A DNA stretch of 61,213 nucleotides, taken from NCBI RefSeq assembly GCF_018305005.1, contig NZ_JAGQEG010000026.1, positions 1 to 61,213 of the forward strand. Reading direction: 5' to 3'. The notes under the pieces were generated by a model. The model saw only the letters and a program-made list of their open reading frames with translations. It searched no databases and had not been told where the DNA came from. This DNA comes from Collimonas silvisoli. GTDB taxonomy: Bacteria; Pseudomonadota; Gammaproteobacteria; Burkholderiales; Burkholderiaceae_D. This document shows positions 8,898 to 17,669 of the stretch, piece after piece (position 1 is the first letter of the stretch; each line of letters starts with the position of its first letter). A program made the position numbers and the translations under genes.

Positions 8898-10775
8898 ATG
8901 GATCCACTCTTACTTGATTATTACAACCGTGAACTTGTCTATATGCGTGAGATGGCGGGCGAGTTTGCCCAGCAGCATCCGAAAATCGCCAAGCGTCTCG
9001 GCATGCATGGCACCGAGGTGGCCGATCCGTATGTAGAACGTCTGATCGAAGCATTTTCGTTCATGTCGGCGCGTACCCAGATCAAGCTCGACGCCGAGTT
9101 CCCGCGCTTCACGCAGCGCCTGCTGGAGGTGATATATCCGAATTACATCTGTCCGACGCCGTCGATGGCGGTGGCGCAGTTGCATCCTAGCGCGCAGGAG
9201 GGGGATTTCAGCAAGGGCTTCCGGGTACCGCGGCAGACTGCATTCAAAGCTAAAATTCCACACGGCGAACAGACTGCGTGCGAGTTTCGCAGCAGTCAGG
9301 ACGTGGTGTTGTGGCCGATCGGGATTGCAGAGGCAAAATTGACGGCTGCGCCGCCGGATATTCCGCGACTGGATCGTCATCTGCCTGCACATGTGCAGGT
9401 GCAGGGCGCACTGCGCTTGAAGTTGCGGATTACCGGCGAGATGAATTTCTCCGCCTTGCAGGGCTTGGATCGCTTGCCGATCTATCTGTGCGGTGATGAG
9501 GGAATAGCTTCGCATTTGTTTGAGTTGCTGCACACTGCGGCGGTTGCGACCTTCATCAATATCCCGGGCGATGCGCTGCGGCCGCATGTAGTCACGCGTG
9601 ATGCGTTGGTGCATGAAGGACTGGCTCCAGACCAGGGCTTGCTGCCGCTGGCATGGAACACGTTTCATGGCAACAATCTGTTGCATGAATATTTTGCTTG
9701 CCCGAGCCGCTTTTATTTCTTTGCGCTGACGCAACTGGCGCCCGGCATGGCGCGCATCGATGCGCGGGAAGTCGAGATTATTGTGTTGTTGTCGAAGCCA
9801 CCCGGTGCGCTGGTCGGCAATGTCGACGCCAAGCAGTTTGCCTTGCATTGCACGCCGGTGATCAATTTATTCCCGCATCGCACCGATCGGGTCGAGATCA
9901 ATACTGCGCAGTCGGAATTTCATCTGGTGCCGGACCGTGCCAGACCGATGGATTACGAAGTGTTTTCGGTAGGCGAGATTCACGGACAGATGACGGATAC
10001 GTCGGCGCCGATGAAGTTCCGGCCGATGTTCCAGACCTTGAACCAGGACGAAGGTAATTTCGGACGCTATTTTTCGCTGCGGCGCGAACGCAGGCTGGCT
10101 TCACACGCCGCGCGCAAGTATGGCACGCGCACGCCTTATACCGGCACCGAGGTCTTTCTGTCGCTGGTCGATCAGAACGACGCGCCGTATAGCGAGCATA
10201 TTCGCTATCTGTCGGTGCAGGCTTTGGTCAGCAATCGCGATTTGCCGGGAGTGGTGCCGCGCAACGGCGTATCCGACTTGAGTGTTGCCGATTCGATTCC
10301 GGTCGCCGGTGTCGGCCTGATTCGGCCGCCGAGCACGCCGCAAGCGCCGTTCGCGGAACGCGAGCATGCATGGCGCTTGATCCGTCAACTGGGATTCAAT
10401 TATCTGCCGCTGGCGAACATGGCCGGGCGCGAGGGTGGCCAGGCGTTGCGCGATCTGCTGCGGCCGTTCGTGGTCGGCGGCGACTCGGCACAGATGCGGC
10501 AAGTGCAGAGCCTGATCGGCTCCGACATCGAGCCCGTCACGCGCCGCCTGCCCGGCAATGGCCCGCTGGTCTATGGCCGCGGCGTAGCATGCCGTATGAC
10601 GGTGGATGAAACCGGCTTTTCCGGAACCAGCCCCTATCTGTTCGGCCTGATCCTGGAACATTGGCTATCCCGGCACGTGTCGATCAATGTCTTTACCCAA
10701 ACCGAACTGCATTCGATGCAACGCGGCATGGTGGCGCGTTGGCCGGTGCGCATGGGTGGCCGGGGAGTGGTTTGA
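8898..10775 (+). CDS. tssF: T6SS baseplate protein TssF
   Basis: TssF (VasA/ImpG, DUF879) is a wedge component of the T6SS baseplate, similar to T4 gp6, and works as a TssF2-TssG heterotrimer. The protein is 625 residues, normal for the family. It opens with LLDYYNRELVYMREMAGEFA, the standard family start, then PKIAKRLGM and DPYVERLIEAFSF. The C-terminal part holds the usual FxxxLRRLLRPFV-like region and ends at a TGATG junction in which the tssF stop shares one base with the tssG start. No departure from the family was seen. Confidence 0.95.
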   Translation: MDPLLLDYYNRELVYMREMAGEFAQQHPKIAKRLGMHGTEVADPYVERLIEAFSFMSARTQIKLDAEFPRFTQRLLEVIYPNYICPTPSMAVAQLHPSAQEGDFSKGFRVPRQTAFKAKIPHGEQTACEFRSSQDVVLWPIGIAEAKLTAAPPDIPRLDRHLPAHVQVQGALRLKLRITGEMNFSALQGLDRLPIYLCGDEGIASHLFELLHTAAVATFINIPGDALRPHVVTRDALVHEGLAPDQGLLPLAWNTFHGNNLLHEYFACPSRFYFFALTQLAPGMARIDAREVEIIVLLSKPPGALVGNVDAKQFALHCTPVINLFPHRTDRVEINTAQSEFHLVPDRARPMDYEVFSVGEIHGQMTDTSAPMKFRPMFQTLNQDEGNFGRYFSLRRERRLASHAARKYGTRTPYTGTEVFLSLVDQNDAPYSEHIRYLSVQALVSNRDLPGVVPRNGVSDLSVADSIPVAGVGLIRPPSTPQAPFAEREHAWRLIRQLGFNYLPLANMAGREGGQALRDLLRPFVVGGDSAQMRQVQSLIGSDIEPVTRRLPGNGPLVYGRGVACRMTVDETGFSGTSPYLFGLILEHWLSRHVSINVFTQTELHSMQRGMVARWPVRMGGRGVV

Positions 10776-11857
10776 TGGATATGCCGGTTCGAAAGGACGG
10801 TGCTGCTGCCGGCGGTGAAACCGCGCTGCAGTATCGCTTGATTGCGGCGCAAGCGTATCCCTGGCAACACAGTTTTACGACACTGCTGCGCTATCTGGCG
10901 GCACGGCATGCCGCTACCATGCCGTCTGTCGGCAAGGCCGTGCGACCCTCGGAAGAACCGTTTCGTCTTGGTCAGCAGCCTACATTGACTTTTGCATCGC
11001 GTGAGATTGCGCATGTGGAGCTCAAGCATACCGGCGCGCATATCAGTTTATTCAGTCTGGGCATGCTGGGGCCCAACGGGCCGCTGCCGATCCACTTTAC
11101 CGAAATTGCCAAAGACCGGTTGGACAACCGGCACGATGCGACGCTGGTGAAATTCCTGGATATTTTTCATCATCGGGCGATGACGCATCAGTACCGGGCA
11201 TGGGCGCAATCGCAGTCTGCCGCCGGACTTGATCGTGCCGACGACGAGGGATTTTCTCGCTACGTCGGCCGTCTGGCCGGCAATGATCCGGTTGATATCG
11301 GCTTTTCGCCGTTGCCGTCCCATGCGCGCATGGCTGCTTCTGCGCATCTGGTGAGGGAGTCGCGGAACCCTGACGGGTTAGCGGCAACGCTCGCGCATTA
11401 TTTTGGCGTGCCGGTGCGGATTGGTGAACATATGCTGCACTGGATCAGTGTGGCGCCGGAAGAGCATACCCGCCTGGGTGTGGCGTCGGTGGCGGCCGTG
11501 ATGGGTGAGGGCGCATTGGCCGGCGAGATGGTGCCGGACCGGCAGCACAAGTTTCGTATTGTTATTGGCCCCTTGAGCTTGTCTCAGTATTTACGATTCA
11601 CGCCAAACGGCCGGGATCTGCCGATATTAGTCGAGTGGGTACGCGCCTTCGTCGGTTTTGAGTATGTGTGGGATGTTGAGCTAATCGTCAAATCGAAAGC
11701 AGCGCCCGGCGCTCGTATCGGCGCCGAAGAACGACTCGGCTGGTCTACCTGGCTGGGAGACGGCAGTACGGAAGAGGCTGTTACCGGGATGATTTTTGAA
11801 CCTGAGCAGTATGTGCACCCGAACCTGAACATTAGGCAGAAAAATGATGAATCTTAA
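10775..11857 (+). CDS. tssG: T6SS baseplate protein TssG
   Basis: TssG (VasB/ImpH, DUF1305) pairs with TssF in the T6SS baseplate and resembles T4 gp7. The start is the ATG at 10775 in the TGATG overlap; an upstream in-frame start within tssF would add 38 residues that do not belong to the family. The 360-residue protein shows the PWQHSFTTLLRYLAARH start region (phenylalanine-rich helix), the GPNGPLPIHFTE motif near residue 103, the FLDIFHHR motif, and the C-terminal GPLSLSQYLRF segment. The last 14 bases overlap tssA. Confidence 0.93.
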   Translation: MDMPVRKDGAAAGGETALQYRLIAAQAYPWQHSFTTLLRYLAARHAATMPSVGKAVRPSEEPFRLGQQPTLTFASREIAHVELKHTGAHISLFSLGMLGPNGPLPIHFTEIAKDRLDNRHDATLVKFLDIFHHRAMTHQYRAWAQSQSAAGLDRADDEGFSRYVGRLAGNDPVDIGFSPLPSHARMAASAHLVRESRNPDGLAATLAHYFGVPVRIGEHMLHWISVAPEEHTRLGVASVAAVMGEGALAGEMVPDRQHKFRIVIGPLSLSQYLRFTPNGRDLPILVEWVRAFVGFEYVWDVELIVKSKAAPGARIGAEERLGWSTWLGDGSTEEAVTGMIFEPEQYVHPNLNIRQKNDES

Positions 11858-12908
11858 AGAACAGATGCTGGCACCATTTGATGGCATGCCGCCACTGTCC
11901 GCAAGCGAGCCGTGCGGCCCCAATCTTGAATACGACCCCGAATATGTGATGCTGATGGCCAAGGCTGCGCCTAAGGGAGACGCTCAGTATGGTGATTTCA
12001 TCGGCGCCGCCGAGGCGCCCAATTGGAGCGAGATCGAGCGCGACTGCCGTCGCGTGCTGCTGCGTAGCCGCGATATCAATATCCTGGTGCTGCTGTTGCG
12101 CTGTCGCACGCATATCGCGCAAGCGGCGGGATTGCGCGAAGGGTTGGCCCTGCTGCTGGCAATGCTGGAGCAATATCCGGATACGATTCATCCGCAAGCA
12201 ATCATCGAGGGCGAGTTTGACTTGACAGTACGTGCCAATGCCCTCGCGACGTTGATCGATCCGGAGGGAATGCTGAGCGATATCCGTGAAATCACCTTGA
12301 CCAAAAACAGCGCCATGCGTTTGCAGGTACGTGACGTGGAACGTGCGTTTGCCATTCCAAGACCGGTCGATGCGCTGTCAGTGGCATCGGTACTGCAGCA
12401 AATCAACGATTTGCATCGCAGCAACGACAGTAGTGCGAGGGCGTTGGCCGAGGCAGCTCAACTGAGTGTGCGCCTGCAAGCTTGGGTCACAGATAAATTG
12501 GGCGGCCTGGCGCCGGACTTGAGCGCATTGACAGGGCTGGTTGGCGCATTCATCAGGAAGGAACTGTCGCCGGCAGTCCAGTCCTCATCGGAGCGCGCGC
12601 CTAAGGTATTGGCCTGTGCAGCGGATGCCGCTGACGTCCCGCAGGCCGGTTCTGCCGAACGGCCCTGTTTCTCATTGTCGCCAGGTGAATTCATGCAGCC
12701 TGCCGATTGGACGCAAGGCCGTGACGCCGCATTGCAAGCGATGATAGAAGCGCGAACGTGGTTTGAACAGGCCGAGCCTAGCAGCCCGGTTGCGGTGCTG
12801 TTGCGGCAAGCGGAAAAATTGGTGGGTAAGAGATTTGCAGAAGTCGTGCAGTGCATCCCGCTGGAACTTCTGGAACGGTGGGATCAGGAACACACTGCGG
12901 GTAATTGA
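11844..12908 (+). CDS. tssA: T6SS cap/priming protein TssA (ImpA N-terminal family)
   Basis: TssA proteins bind the baseplate and the distal end of the growing sheath and guide its assembly. The 354-residue protein has the ImpA N-terminal domain, with GPNLEYDPEY at about residues 27-36 and WSEIERDCRRVLLRSRDI at about 63-80. The C-terminal region has EPSSPVAVLLRQAEKLVGKR and ends with the CIPLELLERW helix. Residues about 225-290 form a poorly conserved linker. This C-terminal type places it with the shorter ring-forming TssA proteins that lack the long VasJ-type extension. The start overlaps tssG; the next gene begins 60 bases downstream. Confidence 0.88.
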   Translation: MMNLKEQMLAPFDGMPPLSASEPCGPNLEYDPEYVMLMAKAAPKGDAQYGDFIGAAEAPNWSEIERDCRRVLLRSRDINILVLLLRCRTHIAQAAGLREGLALLLAMLEQYPDTIHPQAIIEGEFDLTVRANALATLIDPEGMLSDIREITLTKNSAMRLQVRDVERAFAIPRPVDALSVASVLQQINDLHRSNDSSARALAEAAQLSVRLQAWVTDKLGGLAPDLSALTGLVGAFIRKELSPAVQSSSERAPKVLACAADAADVPQAGSAERPCFSLSPGEFMQPADWTQGRDAALQAMIEARTWFEQAEPSSPVAVLLRQAEKLVGKRFAEVVQCIPLELLERWDQEHTAGN

Positions 12909-12968
12909 CAAGGCGTCGACATCTAATCCCACTGTGGGAAGCTGAAAAAAACTCAACCGGAACTGCGC

Positions 12969-13577
12969 ATGAACGGAAATCTTCCCCTTATTCTGACCTG
13001 TTTTTCTGCTGGCTTGCTTGGTGCCGCTGCTGGTGCAATGCTGGCTTGGTGGTTGGAGCGCGCATGGATCGAGGCCAAGTTCGAGGGCAGGCTTGAGGCC
13101 AAGCTTGAGGCTAAACTTGAAAAGCGGCTGCAAGCGGCCCTCGCGCCACTGTTGCAGTCGCAAGCCGAGCAAGAACGGCTTGCCGCCCAGAATGAGGAAC
13201 GCCATGCGTCTGAACTGCAGATGGTTCTGCAGGCGCTGGCTAAACAAACGGGGAAATCTGCGTCCTTGCCTTTGACTGAACGCCGGTTGCCGCATTCCCT
13301 CGCATCGCCGCAACGGCCGCAATCTGTGGCGACTCCGCCAAATTCGTCATCCCTGATTCCAGGGCCGGCGTCAGCCTCTACAGCGATCGCAGTTCGTCCT
13401 CCCGAGTTGCCGCGTGCGCCGATCGTGCCGCACGAGCCTGTCCAAATTGAGGAAGAGCCAACGCGCGAACTCACGGACGAAGAACTTGATGCAATGCCTC
13501 CCGAGTTGCCCACGGCTGAAAAGCCGCGAAAACGGATAATGCCGACACCGAAGAAACCGACGTTTCGCAGTTTGTAA
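12969..13577 (+). CDS. Membrane-anchored coiled-coil protein with Pro-rich tail, function unknown
   Basis: I do not recognise a family. The 202-residue protein has one N-terminal membrane segment with small residues (LLGAAAGAMLAWWLERAW, about residues 15-32), followed at once by a charged coiled coil with a short internal repeat (EGRLEAKLEAKLEKRL, residues ~39-54) reaching to about residue 95. The rest is a Pro/Ser/Ala-rich low-complexity stretch with an acidic patch (ELTDEELDAMPPELP) and a basic end. It would sit in the inner membrane with a long cytoplasmic or periplasmic arm. It is the last + strand gene of the T6SS block, 60 bases after tssA, so co-transcription is likely; a role in the apparatus is inference only. 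The next gene converges on it. Confidence 0.7.
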   Translation: MNGNLPLILTCFSAGLLGAAAGAMLAWWLERAWIEAKFEGRLEAKLEAKLEKRLQAALAPLLQSQAEQERLAAQNEERHASELQMVLQALAKQTGKSASLPLTERRLPHSLASPQRPQSVATPPNSSSLIPGPASASTAIAVRPPELPRAPIVPHEPVQIEEEPTRELTDEELDAMPPELPTAEKPRKRIMPTPKKPTFRSL

Positions 13578-13609
13578 GCCACCTCTCAGAATATGCGCAA
13601 ATCCTGAAT

Positions 13610-14506
13610 TCAAAATGCAACGGCGGGAAACTCGACAGCCTCGATAAATTGCTTGAGAGACGGGGAAATTTCCTTGTCGCGCCAGATGCACAATGATTCG
13701 GATCGAATCGTGCTCTCGGTTAACGGTATATAAACGACATGGGTAAGAGTGGATTTTTGCATCGAGAGCGGCACCAATGCGATGCCCATGTTCTTTCCTA
13801 CCAGACTGACGATCGTCAGCCAGTGCCTTACCTCGTGCCTGATGTGCGGACTGAATCCGGCGTTGATGCACAAGGCGACGATGCGGTCGTGGTAATGCGG
13901 CGACACCGAACGCGGAAACAGCACGAACGGTTCGTCCGCCAAATCCTGCAGATCGATGCTGCTTCTTTTGCTGTAGCGATGGTTGGCAGGCAAGCAACAG
14001 ACAAACGGTTCTTCCAGCAGCTGCCTGGATTGGATTTCGGCCGGCAAGTGCCCGGAGTGAATGAAACCGATATCGATCTGCTCGCGCCGTACCGCCTCGA
14101 TCTGTTCCGTCGTATTCATTTCGCGCAAGACGACATCGACATGCGGATTGTCTGTTTGGAATGCGCTGATCGCTTCCGGCAGGCCGCGAAACAGCATGGC
14201 GCCGACGAAGCCGACTTTCAGGCGCCCTTCGATGCCCTGGCCGACGCGGGTTGCCAGTTCTTCCATATCCGCCGCATGTTTCAGCAATGTGCGCGCTTCG
14301 TTATACAGGACCGCACCGGCGCTGGTCAGGGCAACTGTCTTGTTGGTGCGGGTCAGCAACAGCAGGCCCAGATTTTTTTCCAGTTGTTGAATGCTTAAAC
14401 TCAACGGTGGTTGGGAAATATGCAATTTTTCGGCGGCACGCCCAAAATGCAATTCCTCTGCCACCGCAACAAAATAGCGTAGCTGACGTAAATCCATGAC
14501 AGGCAT
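13610..14506 (-). CDS. LysR-type transcriptional regulator, probable regulator of the divergent acyl-CoA operon
   Basis: A standard 298-residue LysR-type regulator: winged helix-turn-helix at residues ~5-62 (LRYFVAVAEELHFGRAAEKL, then ISQPPLSLSIQQLEKNLG) and a periplasmic-binding-like effector domain from about residue 90. It faces the AidB-like dehydrogenase gene with 115 bases between, the usual arrangement for a LysR regulator controlling its neighbour in response to a pathway acid or CoA ester. Glutarate operons in Pseudomonas are controlled by a LysR protein called GcdR; a similar role is inferred here from the content of the operon, not from sequence identity. The start could also be the ATG at 14497, which gives the more usual MDLRQLRYF beginning. 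Confidence 0.85.
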   Translation of the reverse strand: MPVMDLRQLRYFVAVAEELHFGRAAEKLHISQPPLSLSIQQLEKNLGLLLLTRTNKTVALTSAGAVLYNEARTLLKHAADMEELATRVGQGIEGRLKVGFVGAMLFRGLPEAISAFQTDNPHVDVVLREMNTTEQIEAVRREQIDIGFIHSGHLPAEIQSRQLLEEPFVCCLPANHRYSKRSSIDLQDLADEPFVLFPRSVSPHYHDRIVALCINAGFSPHIRHEVRHWLTIVSLVGKNMGIALVPLSMQKSTLTHVVYIPLTESTIRSESLCIWRDKEISPSLKQFIEAVEFPAVAF

Positions 14507-14532
14507 CCTCGAAGCCGGGCAACGCTTCCATC

Positions 14533-14568
14533 ATACATTTTCCATATCGAACAATGCGAAATATGTAT
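14533..14568. promoter_or_regulatory. Candidate LysR-type operator (imperfect dyad)
   Basis: Between the diverging lysR and acyl-CoA dehydrogenase genes an AT-rich imperfect inverted repeat is centred at about 14550.5, with outer half-sites ATACAT (14533-14538) and ATGTAT (14563-14568) and partly matching inner arms. LysR-type proteins bind such dyads, which contain T-N11-A cores, between their own gene and the target gene. The position, about 55-90 bases before the dehydrogenase ATG, fits an activator site overlapping or just upstream of a promoter. Confidence 0.45.
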
Positions 14569-14621
14569 TTTATTTAAATCGTCGGTCCTTCAATAATGAA
14601 GCATAACTAGAGGAGACCGAG

Positions 14622-16361
14622 ATGCCTGAAACATCCCAAGCAGCTGCATTGCCGGCGATTCCGGACAGCCGCGGCACTAATCTTTATGTGGCCGATACGG
14701 CGCTGGCGGATCTGCTGCGAATCTATCTGCCGGCAGACGTCCGTCAACATCTTGAGCCGCACCTGCGCCGGCTCGGAGCCCAAGCCGGCGGTCAGCTCGA
14801 CGAGCTGGCACTGTCTGCCGACAAGAACCCGCCGACTCTGCAGCACCGGACGCGGGCCGGGCAGAATGTCCAGAAAATCAATAAGCACCCGGCGTATGTC
14901 GAACTTGAGCGGGTGGCCTATTCGGAGCTCGGCCTGGCGGCGATGACTCATCGCGGCGGCGTGCTGGACTGGCCCGCGCCGTTCCCGCCGCTGGCGAAAT
15001 ATGCGCTGACTTTCCTGTTCGTGCAGGCCGAATTCGGGCTCTGCTGCCCGGTCAGCATGACCGATTCCCTCACCAGTACCTTGCGCAAATTCGGCAATCC
15101 TGAGCTGGTGGCGCGCTTCCTGCCGCAGCTCACCTCACTCGATTTCGACGAACTGTACCAGGGCGCCATGTTCATGACCGAACAGGGCGCCGGTTCTGAT
15201 GTGTCTCAAGTGTCGACCCGCGCCTATCGCGCCGGCGACGACTGGAAGCTGAGCGGCGACAAATGGTTCTGCTCTAATCCGGACGCCGGCCTGGCGATGG
15301 TGCTGGCGCGGCCGGAAGGTGCGCCGGACGGGATCAAGGGGCTGGGATTGTTCCTGCTGCCGAAAACCCTGCTTGACGGCAGCCGCAACAGCTACCGCAT
15401 CATCCGCCTGAAGGACAAGATGGGCAGCCGCTCGATGGCCAGCGGTGAAATCCAGCTGGAAGGCGCTACCGCCTATCTGGTGGGCGAGCTGGGACGCGGT
15501 TTTAATCACATGGCGGACATGATCAACATGTCGCGTCTGTCGAATGGCGTGCGCGCTGCCGGCCTGATGCGGCGTGCGGTTGGCGAGGCCTTGTTCATCG
15601 CTCGCAATCGCAAGGCGTTCGGCAAGCAGTTGATCGAGATGCCGCTGATGCAGCGGCAATTGTTGAAAATGATGTTGCCGGCTGAACAGGCGCGTTCCAT
15701 GTTCATGCAAACCGCCAGCTGCATGGAGCGTGCCGACGGCGGCGACCAGGACGCGCAGAAACTGGTGCGCATCCTGACGCCGCTGATCAAGTTCCGCGCA
15801 TGCCGCGATGCCCGCAAGGTCACCGGCGACGCCATGGAAGTGCGCGGCGGTTGCGGCTATATCGAGGAATGGTCGGACCCGCGGCTGGTGCGCGACGCCC
15901 ATCTGGGATCGATCTGGGAAGGCACCAGCAACATCGTAGCGCTGGACGTGCTGCGCTCGATCAAGCGCGACAACACGCTCGACTGCCTGCACGCTTATTT
16001 ACGCAAACTGTTGCAGGCGCCAGGTATTCCGGCGCCATCGGCTGAGCTGCTGACACGCACGCTGGATAGCGTGGCGGCGTTGGTGGCAACGGTTGCCGCG
16101 GCGCCGGATGACGTCGACGTGCGACGCGCCGCCAGCGCCCTTTACCATATTGCCACCGCGATCTTCTTTGCCTGGGAAGCAGCGCAAAGCGGCAGCGATG
16201 CGCGGCGCCTGGCGTTTGCCCATCTGCTGTTGAAGCATCGCCTGTTGCCGGTCAATCCACTGACAGTCGCCAGCGATGCCCGGCAACAGCCGGTATGGCA
16301 GGCTTTGCTGGCCGAACAGGCGCTGCCGCTGGCAGCCGCCATGATTTTGTTGCCGGCCTAA
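14622..16361 (+). CDS. AidB-like acyl-CoA dehydrogenase family flavoprotein
   Basis: The 579-residue protein is longer than common acyl-CoA dehydrogenases (~380-400) and has the features of the AidB branch: an N-terminal extension with NLYVADTALADLL, the NPPTLQHRTRAGQNVQKINKHPAY region (here broken at residues ~67-90), and an extra C-terminal helical part. The flavin-dependent core keeps FMTEQGAGSDVSQ, the KWFCSNPDAG substrate-side motif, and the catalytic region GSIWEGTSNIVALDVLRS with its Glu. AidB of E. coli is part of the alkylation response, but here the gene heads a transporter and beta-oxidation operon and faces a LysR regulator, so a metabolic dehydrogenase role on an acyl-CoA from the imported substrate is more likely. 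An AGAGGAGA-type ribosome site precedes the ATG. The CoA-transferase follows after 13 bases. Confidence 0.82.
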   Translation: MPETSQAAALPAIPDSRGTNLYVADTALADLLRIYLPADVRQHLEPHLRRLGAQAGGQLDELALSADKNPPTLQHRTRAGQNVQKINKHPAYVELERVAYSELGLAAMTHRGGVLDWPAPFPPLAKYALTFLFVQAEFGLCCPVSMTDSLTSTLRKFGNPELVARFLPQLTSLDFDELYQGAMFMTEQGAGSDVSQVSTRAYRAGDDWKLSGDKWFCSNPDAGLAMVLARPEGAPDGIKGLGLFLLPKTLLDGSRNSYRIIRLKDKMGSRSMASGEIQLEGATAYLVGELGRGFNHMADMINMSRLSNGVRAAGLMRRAVGEALFIARNRKAFGKQLIEMPLMQRQLLKMMLPAEQARSMFMQTASCMERADGGDQDAQKLVRILTPLIKFRACRDARKVTGDAMEVRGGCGYIEEWSDPRLVRDAHLGSIWEGTSNIVALDVLRSIKRDNTLDCLHAYLRKLLQAPGIPAPSAELLTRTLDSVAALVATVAAAPDDVDVRRAASALYHIATAIFFAWEAAQSGSDARRLAFAHLLLKHRLLPVNPLTVASDARQQPVWQALLAEQALPLAAAMILLPA

Positions 16362-16374
16362 GCCGGGTTGATAC

Positions 16375-17586
16375 ATGAACGGATCGGTGAACATGGAACA
16401 GATAGCGGGCGGTGCGTTGGCAGGCTTGAAGGTGATCGATTTGAGCCGTGTCCTGGGCGGGCCGTTTTGCGCCCAGATACTGGGCGATCATGGCGCCGAC
16501 GTGATCAAGGTCGAGCCGCCGCAAGGGGATGAAACCAGGGGCTGGGGGCCGCCGTTCCAGGATGGCACCGCTTCCTATTATCTGGGCATCAACCGCAACA
16601 AGCGCGGCATCGTGGTCGACCTGACCCAGCCGGCCGGGCGCGAACTGCTGCTGCAGTTGCTGGCCGATGCCGATGTGCTGGTCGAGAATTTCAAGACCGG
16701 CACTCTGGAGAAATGGGGACTGGGCTACCAGGAAACCTTATCCAAGCGCTTTCCGAGGCTGGTCCATTGCCGCATTTCCGGCTTCGGCGCGGATGGCCCG
16801 CTGGGCGGGCTGCCCGGTTACGATGCAGTGATCCAGGCCATGGCCGGCATCATGAGCGTCAATGGCGAAAACGGCGGCGAGCCGTTGCGGGTCGGGTTGC
16901 CGGTGGTGGACATGGTGACCGGCCTGAATGCGGTGATCGGCATCCTGCTGGCGTTGCAGGAGCGGCAACGCAGCGGCCAGGGCCAGTTCGTCGAGGCTGC
17001 GCTGTACGATTCCGGCGTCTCGTTGCTGCACCCGCATCTGGCTAATTATTTCCTGTCTGAGAAGACGCCGCTGCGCAGCGGCAATGCCCATCCGAACATC
17101 GCTCCGTACGACACCTATGCCACCAAGACCACGCCGATCTACCTGGCGGTTGGCAACGATGGCCAGTTTGCCAAGCTGTGCGAGCAATTGGGGCAGCCCG
17201 GTCTGGCCACCGACAGCCGCTTTGCCACCAATGGCGCGCGCTGCGATCATCGCTCGGAGTTGAAGGCCGCGCTGGAAGGCTTGCTGGCCGAGCACGAGTG
17301 CAAGCCGGTGGCCGAACGCCTGATCCGCGGCGGCGTGCCGTGCGGGCCGGTGCTCGGCGTCGATGAAGTGGTGGCGCATCCGCACACGATACATCGGCAG
17401 ATGCTGGTGAAGATCGGCGACTATCAGGGTGCCGGCGCACCGGTGAAACTGCAGCGCACGCCGGCATCCTACCGGGCCGCGCCGCCGGGATTCGGCGCCC
17501 AGACTATCGAGGTACTGAGTGAGCTTGGCATCCAGCCGGGCGAGCTGGATGTGTTGTTGAAGGACGGTGTGATAAAAGCTGCCTAG
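16375..17586 (+). CDS. Class III CoA-transferase (CaiB/BaiF family)
   Basis: Family III CoA-transferases move CoA from a donor such as succinyl-CoA to an organic acid. The 403-residue protein has the family start LAGLKVIDLSRVLGGPFCAQ, then LGDHGADVIKVEPPQGDE, and the catalytic aspartate in the PGYD motif at residue 150 (from the ATG at 16375; an ATG at 16393 is also possible). Near relatives include formyl-CoA and succinate/glutarate CoA-transferases. With a glutaryl-CoA dehydrogenase further down the same operon, a dicarboxylate such as glutarate is the most plausible acceptor, but sequence does not settle this. The importer operon begins 83 bases later with its own strong ribosome site. Confidence 0.88.
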   Translation: MNGSVNMEQIAGGALAGLKVIDLSRVLGGPFCAQILGDHGADVIKVEPPQGDETRGWGPPFQDGTASYYLGINRNKRGIVVDLTQPAGRELLLQLLADADVLVENFKTGTLEKWGLGYQETLSKRFPRLVHCRISGFGADGPLGGLPGYDAVIQAMAGIMSVNGENGGEPLRVGLPVVDMVTGLNAVIGILLALQERQRSGQGQFVEAALYDSGVSLLHPHLANYFLSEKTPLRSGNAHPNIAPYDTYATKTTPIYLAVGNDGQFAKLCEQLGQPGLATDSRFATNGARCDHRSELKAALEGLLAEHECKPVAERLIRGGVPCGPVLGVDEVVAHPHTIHRQMLVKIGDYQGAGAPVKLQRTPASYRAAPPGFGAQTIEVLSELGIQPGELDVLLKDGVIKAA

Positions 17587-17669
17587 CCAGGCAATGCAGG
17601 CAATATCGCGGATGTCGCCAAGATCTTCATAGAAAGATCGACTCGCCAAAATAAAATAAGGAGACAGCA

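Noticed and set aside
786-13577. Considered a phage tail or contractile injection island instead of T6SS
   Set aside because: TssL, TssM, TagF and TssA are specific to T6SS and no phage head, lysis or tail-fibre genes are present.
13739-14398. 219-codon + strand frame opposite the LysR gene
   Set aside because: The - strand frame is a complete LysR regulator; this is its shadow.
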